The notes beneath the pieces are model-generated. The model saw nothing but the letters and a program-made list of their open reading frames with translations. It searched no databases and was not told where the DNA came from. DNA of 64,000 nucleotides from an uncultured Muribaculaceae bacterium (GTDB lineage Bacteria > Bacteroidota > Bacteroidia > Bacteroidales > Muribaculaceae). How positions within the stretch are numbered: the first letter of the stretch is position 1; every line of letters begins with the position of its first letter. Positions 35,883 to 43,771 of this stretch are shown here, in pieces. The position numbers were made by a program, and so were the translations under genes. The stretch is from assembly GCA_910588065.1 (NCBI GenBank), contig CAJUPZ010000006.1, positions 53,110 to 117,109 on the forward strand, written 5' to 3'.

Positions 35883-35949
35883 AGCTAAGAGGTTACTGTG
35901 TGTATGTATTAGAAATATGCCCGGGCCTGAGCTGCCCGGCCTATACATA

Positions 35950-35981
35950 CAAAATTACAAAAAGTTCAGTGCCTTGTCAAG
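35950..35981 (-). promoter_or_regulatory. Promoter of the NlpC/P60 gene
   Basis: Minus strand: CTTG (35978-35981), 20 nt, TAATTTTG (35950-35957). The roughly 60-nt leader contains a short GC hairpin (CCGGGC at 35921-35926 with GCCCGG at 35934-35939). Confidence 0.7.
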
Positions 35982-36051
35982 AGTATTATCCTCTTTTACA
36001 AAGCATTATCCTTCGTTAACCAAATAGCTGCGAACCGGATTGACAGCAGTG

Positions 36052-36801
36052 TCAAAACTTGTAACCAACCACCGCGAGGAGATTGACATTATGGATATTG
36101 GGGTTTCTGAGGCCTGAATTGTAGGATATGTTCTTGAAACCTATCTGCGAGCGCACGCCCACAGAGAAATGGCGGCCGAAGAGCAACGAGGTTGTCAGAT
36201 GCAGCCCAATGTCGCTGCGGCGGTAGGAATTGATAAAAGTCTGGTCGTTGTTGAAATATCCGGGGTTTGCCGTCTCGACACGGGGCACCAGCTGGCCCAT
36301 CGCATTGACGGTTGAATTGTATATTGTCTGCTTCTGCTTGCCGCCGAGTCCGTAGCTGTAGTAAATACCGGCGTCGACATTCCATCTCAACCCCTGGAAA
36401 ATATTGAATCTGAACGACATATACACCGGAAAATTGGCATATACATACCTGTTGCGGATAAATATGTTGCTGACAGAGGTGAGGTCATTGCTCACAGCCA
36501 TATTAAGCTTGTTGTGGCCGAACAGGATATTGGCCTCGGTGCCTAAGCCGAGCCAGCCGCGGAGACCAAACACCGCGCCCGCACCCGCGCCGAATCCGGC
36601 TCCGGTCGAAGCTGTGAACTCAGTTATCTCAGTGAATTCCTTGTTGTAATTCTGAGTGATGCCGGTTGTGCCACCGAGCAGATGGATGTCCACTTCCACA
36701 AAACGCGGCGCCGGGCCGAAATCCACAAACTGGGCAGATACCGCCGCCGGCATCAGCATGGCAGCCACTGTCAGGGCCAAAAGTCTAAAAATTCTGTTCA
36801 T
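36052..36801 (-). CDS. Outer-membrane beta-barrel protein (PorT/OmpA-barrel type)
   Basis: A 249-aa protein with a signal peptide (MNRIFRLLALTVAAMLM, cleaved after VSAQ). It consists of alternating amphipathic strands rich in Gly and Tyr (GFGAGAGAVFGLRGWLGLG, YVYANFPVYMSFRFNIF) and ends on a phenylalanine (VVGYKF), typical of Bacteroidetes outer-membrane barrels. Two closely spaced ATGs exist. The one at 36813 falls about 2 nt after the predicted transcription start, so 36801 is preferred. The role (pore, adhesion or assembly) is unknown. Confidence 0.82.
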   Translation of the reverse strand: MNRIFRLLALTVAAMLMPAAVSAQFVDFGPAPRFVEVDIHLLGGTTGITQNYNKEFTEITEFTASTGAGFGAGAGAVFGLRGWLGLGTEANILFGHNKLNMAVSNDLTSVSNIFIRNRYVYANFPVYMSFRFNIFQGLRWNVDAGIYYSYGLGGKQKQTIYNSTVNAMGQLVPRVETANPGYFNNDQTFINSYRRSDIGLHLTTSLLFGRHFSVGVRSQIGFKNISYNSGLRNPNIHNVNLLAVVGYKF

Positions 36802-36821
36802 TGCATACTTCATTATCGACA

Positions 36822-36853
36822 CAAAGGTAGCGCTAAACTCCCATCTCTGCAAA
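36822..36853 (-). promoter_or_regulatory. Promoter of the beta-barrel gene
   Basis: Minus strand: TTTG (36850-36853), 20 nt, TACCTTTG (36822-36829). It is close to the divergent promoter of the YitT gene. Confidence 0.8.
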
Positions 36854-36892
36854 AAAAGCAGCTGATGTTGAAAAAAAATATTGTGATTTTTC

Positions 36893-36923
36893 TTTGAAAC
36901 AACCGGCGGTTGTCTTAACTTTG
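36893..36923 (+). promoter_or_regulatory. Promoter of the YitT gene
   Basis: TTTG (36893-36896), 19 nt, TAACTTTG (36916-36923), 48 nt before the ATG. Confidence 0.8.
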
Positions 36924-36971
36924 TCACATTGAACCGGAGCACCGCCCCGGATACCGTAACCTGAATATCTC

Positions 36972-37964
36972 ATGAAAATTTCACGTGATAAGCTCTGGGT
37001 CAATGCCCGAGACTACTTTTTCATCATCTTAGGGCTGTCGCTCTATGCTTTCGGTTTTACAGCTTTTGTGCTTCCTCAGAAAATAGTGATGGGCGGCATG
37101 GCCGGCCTCGGCTCGGTTGTGTACTTCGGCACCCAGCGGCTTGTTGAGCAGGGTGTGTTTCCATGGGCCATACCGGTCGGAGTGACGATGTATGTTGTCA
37201 ATTTCATATTGCTTGTCATAGCCTTCCGCATTGTGGCGCGAACGTTTGTCATCCGCACTCTCTTCGGCATGACTGTGCTCTCTATCCTCATATATATATT
37301 CCAGCCGCTGTTCAGCGACCTCAACATATTGCCAAACGACCATCTGCTCAATCTAATACTCGGCTCCATACTAATGGGTATCGGCATCGGCACCGTGTTT
37401 ATACATAACGGCTCCTCGGGCGGAACAGACATCGTTGCCGCGATGGTGAGCAAGGTGAGCAATGTTACCGTAGGCCGCACAATGATGATATGTGATTTCT
37501 TCATTGTAGGCTCTGCATTTTTTGTTCTCGGCTACTCGCTTGGCGAAATTGTGTACGGTATGCTTGTGACAGTGCTCACCGGCTATATGTGCGACCTTGT
37601 GATAAACTCCGACCGCCAGGCGGTTCAATTCACCATATTTTCCAAGAAATGGGAGGAGATTGCAAACGCCATAAATGTGGAGGCAAACCGCGGCTGCACC
37701 GCATTCAGCGGCATAGGCTGCTACTCCAGGCAGGAGGTGAAGATGCTGATGGTGATGTGCCGGCGCATCGAGGCTGTGACCATATACCGTATTATAAAGA
37801 GCATTGATGAGGAAGCGTTCATAACACAGTCCAACGTCAACGGAGTGTATGGCCGCGGATTTGACCAGATAAAAGTGAAGCGCAAACGCAAAGCGGCCGC
37901 GCCCATATCATATAGCCAAACTCAGAACAAGCCTGAACAGCTGCCTGCCGAAACCGCCAAGTAA
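36972..37964 (+). CDS. YitT family membrane protein (DUF161/DUF2179)
   Basis: A 330-aa protein. Five or six membrane helices span about residues 15-195 (first LGLSLYAFGFTAFVLPQKI, with the family GG-rich motif HNGSSGGTDIVA). A cytoplasmic DUF2179 domain (about 210-295) follows, with RGCTAFSGIGCYS and VYGRGFDQIK. The transported solute or role of the family is not settled. The C-terminal tail is basic and Pro/Gln-rich. Single-gene unit. Confidence 0.88.
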   Translation: MKISRDKLWVNARDYFFIILGLSLYAFGFTAFVLPQKIVMGGMAGLGSVVYFGTQRLVEQGVFPWAIPVGVTMYVVNFILLVIAFRIVARTFVIRTLFGMTVLSILIYIFQPLFSDLNILPNDHLLNLILGSILMGIGIGTVFIHNGSSGGTDIVAAMVSKVSNVTVGRTMMICDFFIVGSAFFVLGYSLGEIVYGMLVTVLTGYMCDLVINSDRQAVQFTIFSKKWEEIANAINVEANRGCTAFSGIGCYSRQEVKMLMVMCRRIEAVTIYRIIKSIDEEAFITQSNVNGVYGRGFDQIKVKRKRKAAAPISYSQTQNKPEQLPAETAK

Positions 37965-38021
37965 GGAGGATAAACAGCAATGGGCGGCGCATCCGCCACC
38001 CATTGCCGTTTATCTGATTGA

Positions 38022-38056
38022 TGAAGAAAAAACGGAGCACCTGCGGCGCTCCGTTT
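38022..38056 (-). terminator. Terminator of the xer-hpf operon
   Basis: Read on the minus strand, AAACGGAGC (38056-38048) pairs with GCTCCGTTT (38038-38030), followed by TTTTC. It lies about 30 nt after the hpf stop. It may also slow plus-strand transcripts from the YitT gene. Confidence 0.8.
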
Positions 38057-38086
38057 ATTGTGTCGGCACATGAGTGGAAATACCCC

Positions 38087-38380
38087 TCACTTTTTGCCTT
38101 TTTTCTTTTCAAGCTGACGCTCGAGAGCCTCAAGGCCGAGATCGACAGCCTCCTCGAAAGAGTCGGCAACCTTTGTTGCAACGAACTCCTCCTGCTGCGG
38201 CACGATGAGTTTGATCACCGCCTCCTTGTTCATGGCGGTTTCAGGCTTCACAACCTTGAGGGTCACTTCGGCTGTGGTGATGTCGGGATAGTGGCGCTGG
38301 ATGCGCTCCGCTTTCTTGTTTATGAACGCAGTCAGTTTTTCGGCGATGTCGAAATGGATGGCTTGAATTCTTACTTCCAT
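38087..38380 (-). CDS. hpf: Ribosome hibernation-promoting factor (HPF/RaiA, short form)
   Basis: A 97-aa protein with the beta-alpha-beta-beta-beta-alpha fold of short HPF/YfiA: VRIQAIHFDIAEKLTAFI, then KKAERIQRHYP and EEAVDLGLEALERQL, ending in a Lys-rich tail. It binds the 30S decoding site in stationary phase. It is 2 nt after the xer stop, so it is co-transcribed with the recombinase gene. Confidence 0.93.
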   Translation of the reverse strand: MEVRIQAIHFDIAEKLTAFINKKAERIQRHYPDITTAEVTLKVVKPETAMNKEAVIKLIVPQQEEFVATKVADSFEEAVDLGLEALERQLEKKKGKK

Positions 38381-38382
38381 GG

Positions 38383-39279
38383 TTAACCTCCTTTTTTTGT
38401 GGCACGGGGGTGTGCCTGTTGATAATTTTGTTGTAGTTCTCTATAAGAGATATGAGTGTAAATCTGCGTTGTAGAGAGAGAGGCATGTCCGAGGAGCTGC
38501 TGCACAGCCGTGAGCTCGGCACCATTGTTGAGCATATCGGTGGCAAAGGAGTGGCGGAGCACATGCGGGCTCAGGCGCTCGGCATGAGCCACACCGCCGA
38601 GTTCGCGGTGCACGATATTGTACACCAGCTTGCGGTATAGCGGCTCACCGGTGGGCCGGAGAAAAAATTCCGGCGCGCGGACCGCTATGAGTTCATTGCG
38701 CAGCGCGCGATATTTTTCAATCATCTGTGCCAATTCAGCTCCAAAAGGTATTATTCTTTCCTTATTACGCTTACCGAGCACTTTTAGTTCACCGGCTGCG
38801 GAATCCACAGCCTTGTCAAGAAGTCCGGTCAGCTCGGAGCATCGCATACCTGTGGAGTAAAGCATATTGACTATCAGCTTGTCGCGCAGCTGGGTATAGT
38901 CCGATTCATCAAATTCCGAATCTATCACTGCGTTTGTTTCCTCCTGCCTCACAAACACCGGCAGCGGCTTGGCAAGTTTTGGCAGCGTGAGGTCGGTGGC
39001 AGGATTGGAAGCCACGGCGCCCATGCGCAGCAGATAGCGGTAAAACGCCCGCAGGCTCTGCACCTTGCGCCGCACGGTCGTCTGCCCGGCACCTGCACGG
39101 GCAACAGACAGAATCCATTTTCTCAAATCAGGGAGACCCAGTGTTTCAGGCCGGAACTCACTCCTGCCGCCTGCTGTGACAAAGTCAGCCCACTGGAGCA
39201 GGTCGCGGCGGTATGCCTCGACAGTGTTTGCCGAGCTGTTCAGCTCGCAGCGCATATATATGAGAAAAGCATCAATCAT
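38383..39279 (-). CDS. Tyrosine recombinase, XerC/XerD type
   Basis: A 298-aa site-specific recombinase. The N-terminal SAM-like core-binding domain (1-90) precedes the catalytic domain with the first Arg in STGMRCSELTGLL, HVLRHSFATDML (His-x-x-Arg), LLGHASLSTTQIY (His and nucleophile Tyr) and a THIS tail. Size and motifs fit chromosomal XerC/D rather than conjugative-element integrases. XerC and XerD cannot be told apart without a comparison. The operon with hpf is driven by TTTG-20-TAATTTCG. Confidence 0.9.
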   Translation of the reverse strand: MIDAFLIYMRCELNSSANTVEAYRRDLLQWADFVTAGGRSEFRPETLGLPDLRKWILSVARAGAGQTTVRRKVQSLRAFYRYLLRMGAVASNPATDLTLPKLAKPLPVFVRQEETNAVIDSEFDESDYTQLRDKLIVNMLYSTGMRCSELTGLLDKAVDSAAGELKVLGKRNKERIIPFGAELAQMIEKYRALRNELIAVRAPEFFLRPTGEPLYRKLVYNIVHRELGGVAHAERLSPHVLRHSFATDMLNNGAELTAVQQLLGHASLSTTQIYTHISYRELQQNYQQAHPRATKKGG

Positions 39280-39297
39280 AACAGCGGTGTCCGTTTA

Positions 39298-39329
39298 CGA
39301 AATTAGTGAATCGCTCCGGCAATTGCAAA
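39298..39329 (-). promoter_or_regulatory. Promoter of the xer-hpf operon
   Basis: Minus strand: TTTG (39326-39329), 20 nt, TAATTTCG (39298-39305), about 20 nt before the xer ATG. Confidence 0.75.
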
Positions 39330-39370
39330 TAAAAAAAACGGCTGCGGCATTTTTTTTTACCATCCCGCAC

Positions 39371-39412
39371 AAAAAAACTCCCGAAGCGGCAACAAATTAC
39401 CGTTCCGGGAGT
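39371..39412 (-). terminator. Terminator after aspD
   Basis: Minus strand: ACTCCCG (39412-39406) pairs with CGGGAGT (39383-39377), with further pairing of the GAACGG/CCGCTTC type inside; T7 follows. Confidence 0.88.
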
Positions 39413-39437
39413 GATGTGAGTGATGGAAGGCTACTTG

Positions 39438-41087
39438 TCAGCCTTTTTGAGATTCGAGATATCTTTCGTGATACTCATCGAGAATCTTGCGGATGGCCTT
39501 GCCGATTTTCAGGTAAGCATCGTCGTCAAGATTGGCCAGCGATGCGCGCACAGACCATTCCGGACCGTCGAAGCCGTCACCGTTGAGCAACACAATTGCT
39601 GTCTCGTCGGCGAGCCTGATAACAAAGTCAAGCGGCAGATAATTGTCCTTCAGATACTTGGCAAAATCCTCGCCGTAGAACTTCTTTGCCCACACCATCA
39701 TGTCAATCTCGCTGTAGTAGCCGGCGCGGTTGGGGTCAGGCAGCAGCGTGAAGCCGGTTGTGCTCCACAGATTGTCAAGGCGGTGGCGTATCATCTTTAT
39801 GAGCCTGGGCTGTATGTCGCTGCGGTGCAGATAGGCGAATGCCGAGAACAGAGCCATCTGAATCTGCTGCGGGGTTGAGAGTCCGGCAGTGTGGTTGAGA
39901 GCCACGAGACGGCTGTCGGCAACAAGGCGGTCGATGAATTTGAGGGTGCGCGGGGTGAGTGTCAGCGAGCTGTAACGCTTGTCGAGTTCAACTTTCTCCT
40001 CCTCGGGTAGTTCTGACAGAAGTTTGTCGAAAACATTGTCGGGACGCAGTGCCATAGCGGCGACACGCCATCCGGTGGCTCCGAAATACTTGGAATAGGA
40101 GTACAGGCAGATGGTGTTGTAAGGCAACACATACATCAGCGACTTGAAGTTTTCAACAAATGTGCCGTAAACATCATCGGTGATAATCATCAGGTCAGGA
40201 TTATCCTTTTTCACCACATCGACAATACGGTCGAGCACATCAGGGGCAAGACACACGCTCGGCGGGTTGGAGGGGTTGGTGATGCACACAGCCTTGACAG
40301 AGCGGTCGCGCAGCTTGTCAATCTCCTCGTCGGGGAACTGCCAGTCGTGGTAGCCATCCTTCTCTACAGCATTGGCACTCACTGTCACAATATCGAGTCC
40401 GAACTCGGAGAGCTCCGGAATTTCAAGATACGGGGTGAAGCATGGGGTGAGCAGAGCCATCTTGTCGCCCGGTTTGATGAGGTGGTTGGCCTTCAGGGTG
40501 TTGAACATGTAGCACATACCGGCGGTGCTGCCCTCGGTGGCAAAAATGTCATAATCGGTAGTGTCATCGCCGCCGCCCATAGCCCAGCGCAGGTATTCGC
40601 GGGTAATGATTTCGGTGTATTTCAGAATTCTCGGCGGTGTGGGATAGTGGTCGCCGATAATACCGTCCACCAGTTCGAATACAAATTCGTCCGGGTCAGC
40701 CTTCAGATCGGTGGTCACATGGGTATAGAAATGGTTGAGCACCTTGGCCGCGACATCATCTTTATGCTCGGCGATGAAAGCGCGGAAGCGCTCGGCCACA
40801 CCGCTCTGCGACGGAGAGGCCACAATGCCCCAGTCAGCGTCATACGCCTTGCGGTCAGCCTCCTGCATGGCAAACTGCCCCAGCAGGAAGAATGCTTTGC
40901 GCGGGTAGCTGAGAATCCAGTTGGGGTTGCCGCGGCCGGCATTGAGGAAAGTGGAAGTGGAGCAACGTGCGTCAAGCTCGGCGAGGCTGATGAGGGTGCC
41001 TTTGATTTCAAAGGGGCTCATCTTGGAGAGCTTCTGCTCAAACTCGCGTGTGGGAGCTTTTCTGTTTTCACAAGTTTTGTCAGACAT
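39438..41087 (-). CDS. aspD: Bifunctional aspartate aminotransferase / L-aspartate beta-decarboxylase
   Basis: A 549-aa PLP enzyme of aminotransferase fold type I. The length, the N-terminus (LNAGRGNPNW) and the PLP Lys region (LYSYSKYFGATGWRVA) fit AspD, which turns aspartate into alanine and CO2 with proton uptake. TNPSNPPSVCL is the aminotransferase Asn motif region. It is 45 nt after aspT, so the antiporter and decarboxylase form one transport-decarboxylation cycle that generates proton motive force and alkalinises the cytoplasm. Confidence 0.94.
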   Translation of the reverse strand: MSDKTCENRKAPTREFEQKLSKMSPFEIKGTLISLAELDARCSTSTFLNAGRGNPNWILSYPRKAFFLLGQFAMQEADRKAYDADWGIVASPSQSGVAERFRAFIAEHKDDVAAKVLNHFYTHVTTDLKADPDEFVFELVDGIIGDHYPTPPRILKYTEIITREYLRWAMGGGDDTTDYDIFATEGSTAGMCYMFNTLKANHLIKPGDKMALLTPCFTPYLEIPELSEFGLDIVTVSANAVEKDGYHDWQFPDEEIDKLRDRSVKAVCITNPSNPPSVCLAPDVLDRIVDVVKKDNPDLMIITDDVYGTFVENFKSLMYVLPYNTICLYSYSKYFGATGWRVAAMALRPDNVFDKLLSELPEEEKVELDKRYSSLTLTPRTLKFIDRLVADSRLVALNHTAGLSTPQQIQMALFSAFAYLHRSDIQPRLIKMIRHRLDNLWSTTGFTLLPDPNRAGYYSEIDMMVWAKKFYGEDFAKYLKDNYLPLDFVIRLADETAIVLLNGDGFDGPEWSVRASLANLDDDAYLKIGKAIRKILDEYHERYLESQKG

Positions 41088-41132
41088 AGGTTTGTATCTT
41101 TAGATTGTGTTCAATTAGGTTTCATTCATATT

Positions 41133-42830
41133 TTACATCATGAGCACTATAGCCACACCCATGAGAATCAGCAGTGTGTTGCCGATAGCGTATGTTACAG
41201 TGTAGCCCATTGCGGGAATGGAGCTGCCCAAGGCATCCTGTATGGCGCCGAGCGAAGCGGTGGTTGTGCGGCCACCTGCGCAGCAGCCGAGGTTGATTGC
41301 GGGGCGGAACTTGAATACCTTGGCTCCTATTATCATGCCGAGGACAAGAGGCAGTGTTGTTGCCACTATGCCGACAAAGAATACCGGGAATCCCATCTGC
41401 TGGAGGCCGCTGACGAATGTAGGCCCGGAGGTGATGCCTATAACTGCGATAAACATATTGAGGCCGAGGTTGTTGAGCACCCACACGGCAGGTTGCGGTA
41501 TGCGGCCGAATGTCGGGTGCTTGGAGCGGAGCCAGCCACACACAAGGCCTGATATCAGGGCACCGCCACTGGTGGAGAGGCTGATGGGTATGCCGCCGGC
41601 ATGGATTGTGAGTACGCCGACAAGGCAGCCGATGAATATGCCGAAGCCTACAAGAATGATGTCGCTGGCATTGGTTGGACGGTCCGGATATCCGACTTTG
41701 GGAGCTGCAAGGTCAACCTCGGATTTGAGGCCGACGAGAGTGACAGTGTCACCGGCGTACAGCTTGGTCTTTGCATATACTGGTATGCTCACACCGGCGC
41801 GGTTTATGCTTTTGATAGAGATACCGTACATATATTTCTGCGAACGGAGCTGGTCAACAGTCATACCGTCCGCACCCTTTTTACTTACAAGCACCTCAAT
41901 CTGCTCCGCGGGGAAGTTGAGCAGTTCATTGTCATACACCTCATCACCGATCCATTTCTCATCACCGATGATAAACTCGCGGCGTCCGGACAGTACTATC
42001 TCATCACCTTTATTGATAAGAGTGTCGGCCTTAGGCTCAACAATATCACCATTCTGGCGCATGCGCTCAACAAACAGACGCCTGCCCTGCTTCAGAAGGT
42101 AAGCCTCTGTGTCGGCCACACTGCGAGGGGTGTCAAAAAATTCATTGTCGGCCTTATAGGCACGGAATGCCACCGGGCGGTTGGCGATTATGTAAGCGGG
42201 ATCAGATGTCAGCTCGCTCTGGTTCATCTCCTTCTCGAGGGCGCGGGTATCAGCCTTCACCTTGTCAAGGCCGCCGAGAATACGGGGACCGAGATTGCCG
42301 AGCACCCATGCCGAACCGATTGTGCCATACACATAGCACACCGCGTAGGACACCGGGATGAGTGCAATCCAATGCTGCTTGTCGGCGGAGCTTGCCCCGA
42401 GCGAGTTTATCGAATCGATACCGGCACCGATCACGGCCGATATGGTCTGCGCGCCGGCAAACACTCCGACAGCCTCGCCGGCATTGTAGCCCATCACCTT
42501 ACAAGCGCCCCATGTGCACAGCAGACACAGCACGCAGATGACGCACGCAAAGCCCACCTGCTTAAGACCCTCGCCCTTGAGCGACCGGAAAAACTGCGGA
42601 CCTACGCTATAGCCTATCGCAAAGAGAAACAGCAGGAAAAACACATTTTTTATCGGTCCGGGGATAGGGATATCCATCTGACCGACAAGCACGCCGACAA
42701 GCAACACCGAGGTTACTGTGCCGAGCGAAAAGCCCTTGTACTTGAGCTGACCGATAAAGAAGCCTACACCTAATGTCAGAAATATAGGTATAGACGGATT
42801 GTTTCGGAACGTTTCTAATATCCAGTCCAT
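41133..42830 (-). CDS. aspT: Aspartate:alanine antiporter
   Basis: A 565-aa membrane protein of the AAE transporter family. Two blocks of membrane helices (about 10-160 and 390-565) flank a cytoplasmic part with two TrkA-C-like domains (about 205-375, including INKGDEIVLSGRR and LYAGDTVTLVGLK). The repeat motif GCCAGGRTTTASLGA near the end is a family hallmark. It exchanges aspartate for alanine; this is supported by aspD lying directly downstream. A perfect 10-bp inverted repeat lies just upstream of the start. Confidence 0.93.
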   Translation of the reverse strand: MDWILETFRNNPSIPIFLTLGVGFFIGQLKYKGFSLGTVTSVLLVGVLVGQMDIPIPGPIKNVFFLLFLFAIGYSVGPQFFRSLKGEGLKQVGFACVICVLCLLCTWGACKVMGYNAGEAVGVFAGAQTISAVIGAGIDSINSLGASSADKQHWIALIPVSYAVCYVYGTIGSAWVLGNLGPRILGGLDKVKADTRALEKEMNQSELTSDPAYIIANRPVAFRAYKADNEFFDTPRSVADTEAYLLKQGRRLFVERMRQNGDIVEPKADTLINKGDEIVLSGRREFIIGDEKWIGDEVYDNELLNFPAEQIEVLVSKKGADGMTVDQLRSQKYMYGISIKSINRAGVSIPVYAKTKLYAGDTVTLVGLKSEVDLAAPKVGYPDRPTNASDIILVGFGIFIGCLVGVLTIHAGGIPISLSTSGGALISGLVCGWLRSKHPTFGRIPQPAVWVLNNLGLNMFIAVIGITSGPTFVSGLQQMGFPVFFVGIVATTLPLVLGMIIGAKVFKFRPAINLGCCAGGRTTTASLGAIQDALGSSIPAMGYTVTYAIGNTLLILMGVAIVLMM

Positions 42831-42842
42831 AAAACGATGATA

Positions 42843-42871
42843 GTTGAAAGATGTTACATATATCTTTCAAC
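42843..42871. promoter_or_regulatory. Inverted repeat before aspT
   Basis: GTTGAAAGAT (42843-42852) and ATCTTTCAAC (42862-42871) are perfect inverted copies, 9 nt apart, 12 nt upstream of the aspT start and between it and menA. No T-tract follows on the minus strand, so an operator or a leader hairpin is likelier than a terminator. Confidence 0.5.
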
Positions 42872-42898
42872 ACCTCCGCTCTGTCAAATGTTCCCGGT

Positions 42899-43771
42899 TT
42901 AACGGCAGAATAACAAAAACATGATACTGTACAGGAGGATGCTCACAGCAGTGATGCCGAGCAGCGGTGTGAGCCGGCGCCCCTGCACCCGGGTCATCCT
43001 CAAAGCTATGAGGCAGTACAGCAGAGCGAAAGCCACCGGCACCGGCCATAGCCCGCGCCCGCTCCATCTTGCAAACATCAGAGCCATGGCCGCAAGCGAA
43101 TTGAGGGCGTAGAGCCACGGCATCTTGCCACGTCCGAGTATAACAGCCAATGTGTTTTTACCCACCTTGGCATCGTCGTCTGCATCACGGTAATTATTGA
43201 CCACCAACACATTGGCAATCATAAGGCCGAGCGCGAGCGAGCCTGTCGCCACCGAGGCGTCATGGTGCCCGCAGCCAAGAAAACAGGTGAAATTTACCGG
43301 AACTATGCCGAAAAAAAGAATCACGGCCACCTCGCCGAGCCCATGATGTGAAAGCGGATATGGGCCTGCGCTGTATGCAAGGGCTCCAAGCGCGACAGCC
43401 ACCCCGACTAATATAAGCCACCATGAGCCGAACCACAGCAGACCAAGGCCTGCACAGCAGGCCAGCGCAAGAGAGATATATGTTGCGCAGAGCATTGCCC
43501 GCGGCGTGATATCCCCTTCGGTAACTCCCCGGCGCGGCCCCTCACGCCCCGCCTTGTCAAGACCGTACACATAGTCATAGTACTCATTAGCGAAATTCGA
43601 TGCTATCTGAGCAAAGAGCGCAACCAGAAAACAGAGAATAACAGCCGCCGGGCGTACACCGCCGAATCCGGCGGCATAGCCCCAGCCCATCACCACTCCC
43701 GCAAGCGACACCGGGAGCGTACGCAGCCGCATAGCCTCTATCCATGCTTTTATCTGTGCCATAAAACTCAT
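42899..43771 (-). CDS. menA: 1,4-dihydroxy-2-naphthoate polyprenyltransferase
   Basis: A 290-aa integral-membrane UbiA-family prenyltransferase of menaquinone biosynthesis. The first part has AMRLRTLPVSLAG and the polyprenyl-diphosphate binding NFANEYYDYVYGLDKAGR. The second Asp motif is NNYRDADDDAKVGKNT. About eight or nine helices. The ATG at 43771 overlaps the stop of the upstream AAA-DUF4435 gene as ATGA, so translation is probably coupled. The upstream open frame to 43864 is inside that gene and is not used. Confidence 0.94.
   Translation of the reverse strand: MSFMAQIKAWIEAMRLRTLPVSLAGVVMGWGYAAGFGGVRPAAVILCFLVALFAQIASNFANEYYDYVYGLDKAGREGPRRGVTEGDITPRAMLCATYISLALACCAGLGLLWFGSWWLILVGVAVALGALAYSAGPYPLSHHGLGEVAVILFFGIVPVNFTCFLGCGHHDASVATGSLALGLMIANVLVVNNYRDADDDAKVGKNTLAVILGRGKMPWLYALNSLAAMALMFARWSGRGLWPVPVAFALLYCLIALRMTRVQGRRLTPLLGITAVSILLYSIMFLLFCR

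Noticed and set aside
37979..38003. GC hairpin after the YitT gene as a plus-strand terminator
   Set aside because: The AATGGG/CCCATT stem has a bulge and is followed by too few T residues to call with confidence.
38383..39279. Integrase of a mobile element
   Set aside because: Size, motifs and the 2-nt link to hpf indicate a chromosomal Xer recombinase; no att repeats or cargo genes surround it.
40347..41552. Long plus-strand open frame of about 400 codons
   Set aside because: It lies antisense to aspD and the end of aspT. Its translation is rich in His and Cys with no family resemblance, typical of a shadow of high-GC3 coding sequence.
41601..42773. Plus-strand open frame of 390 codons
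   Set aside because: Antisense to aspT, whose protein is clearly recognisable; the plus-strand product is not protein-like.
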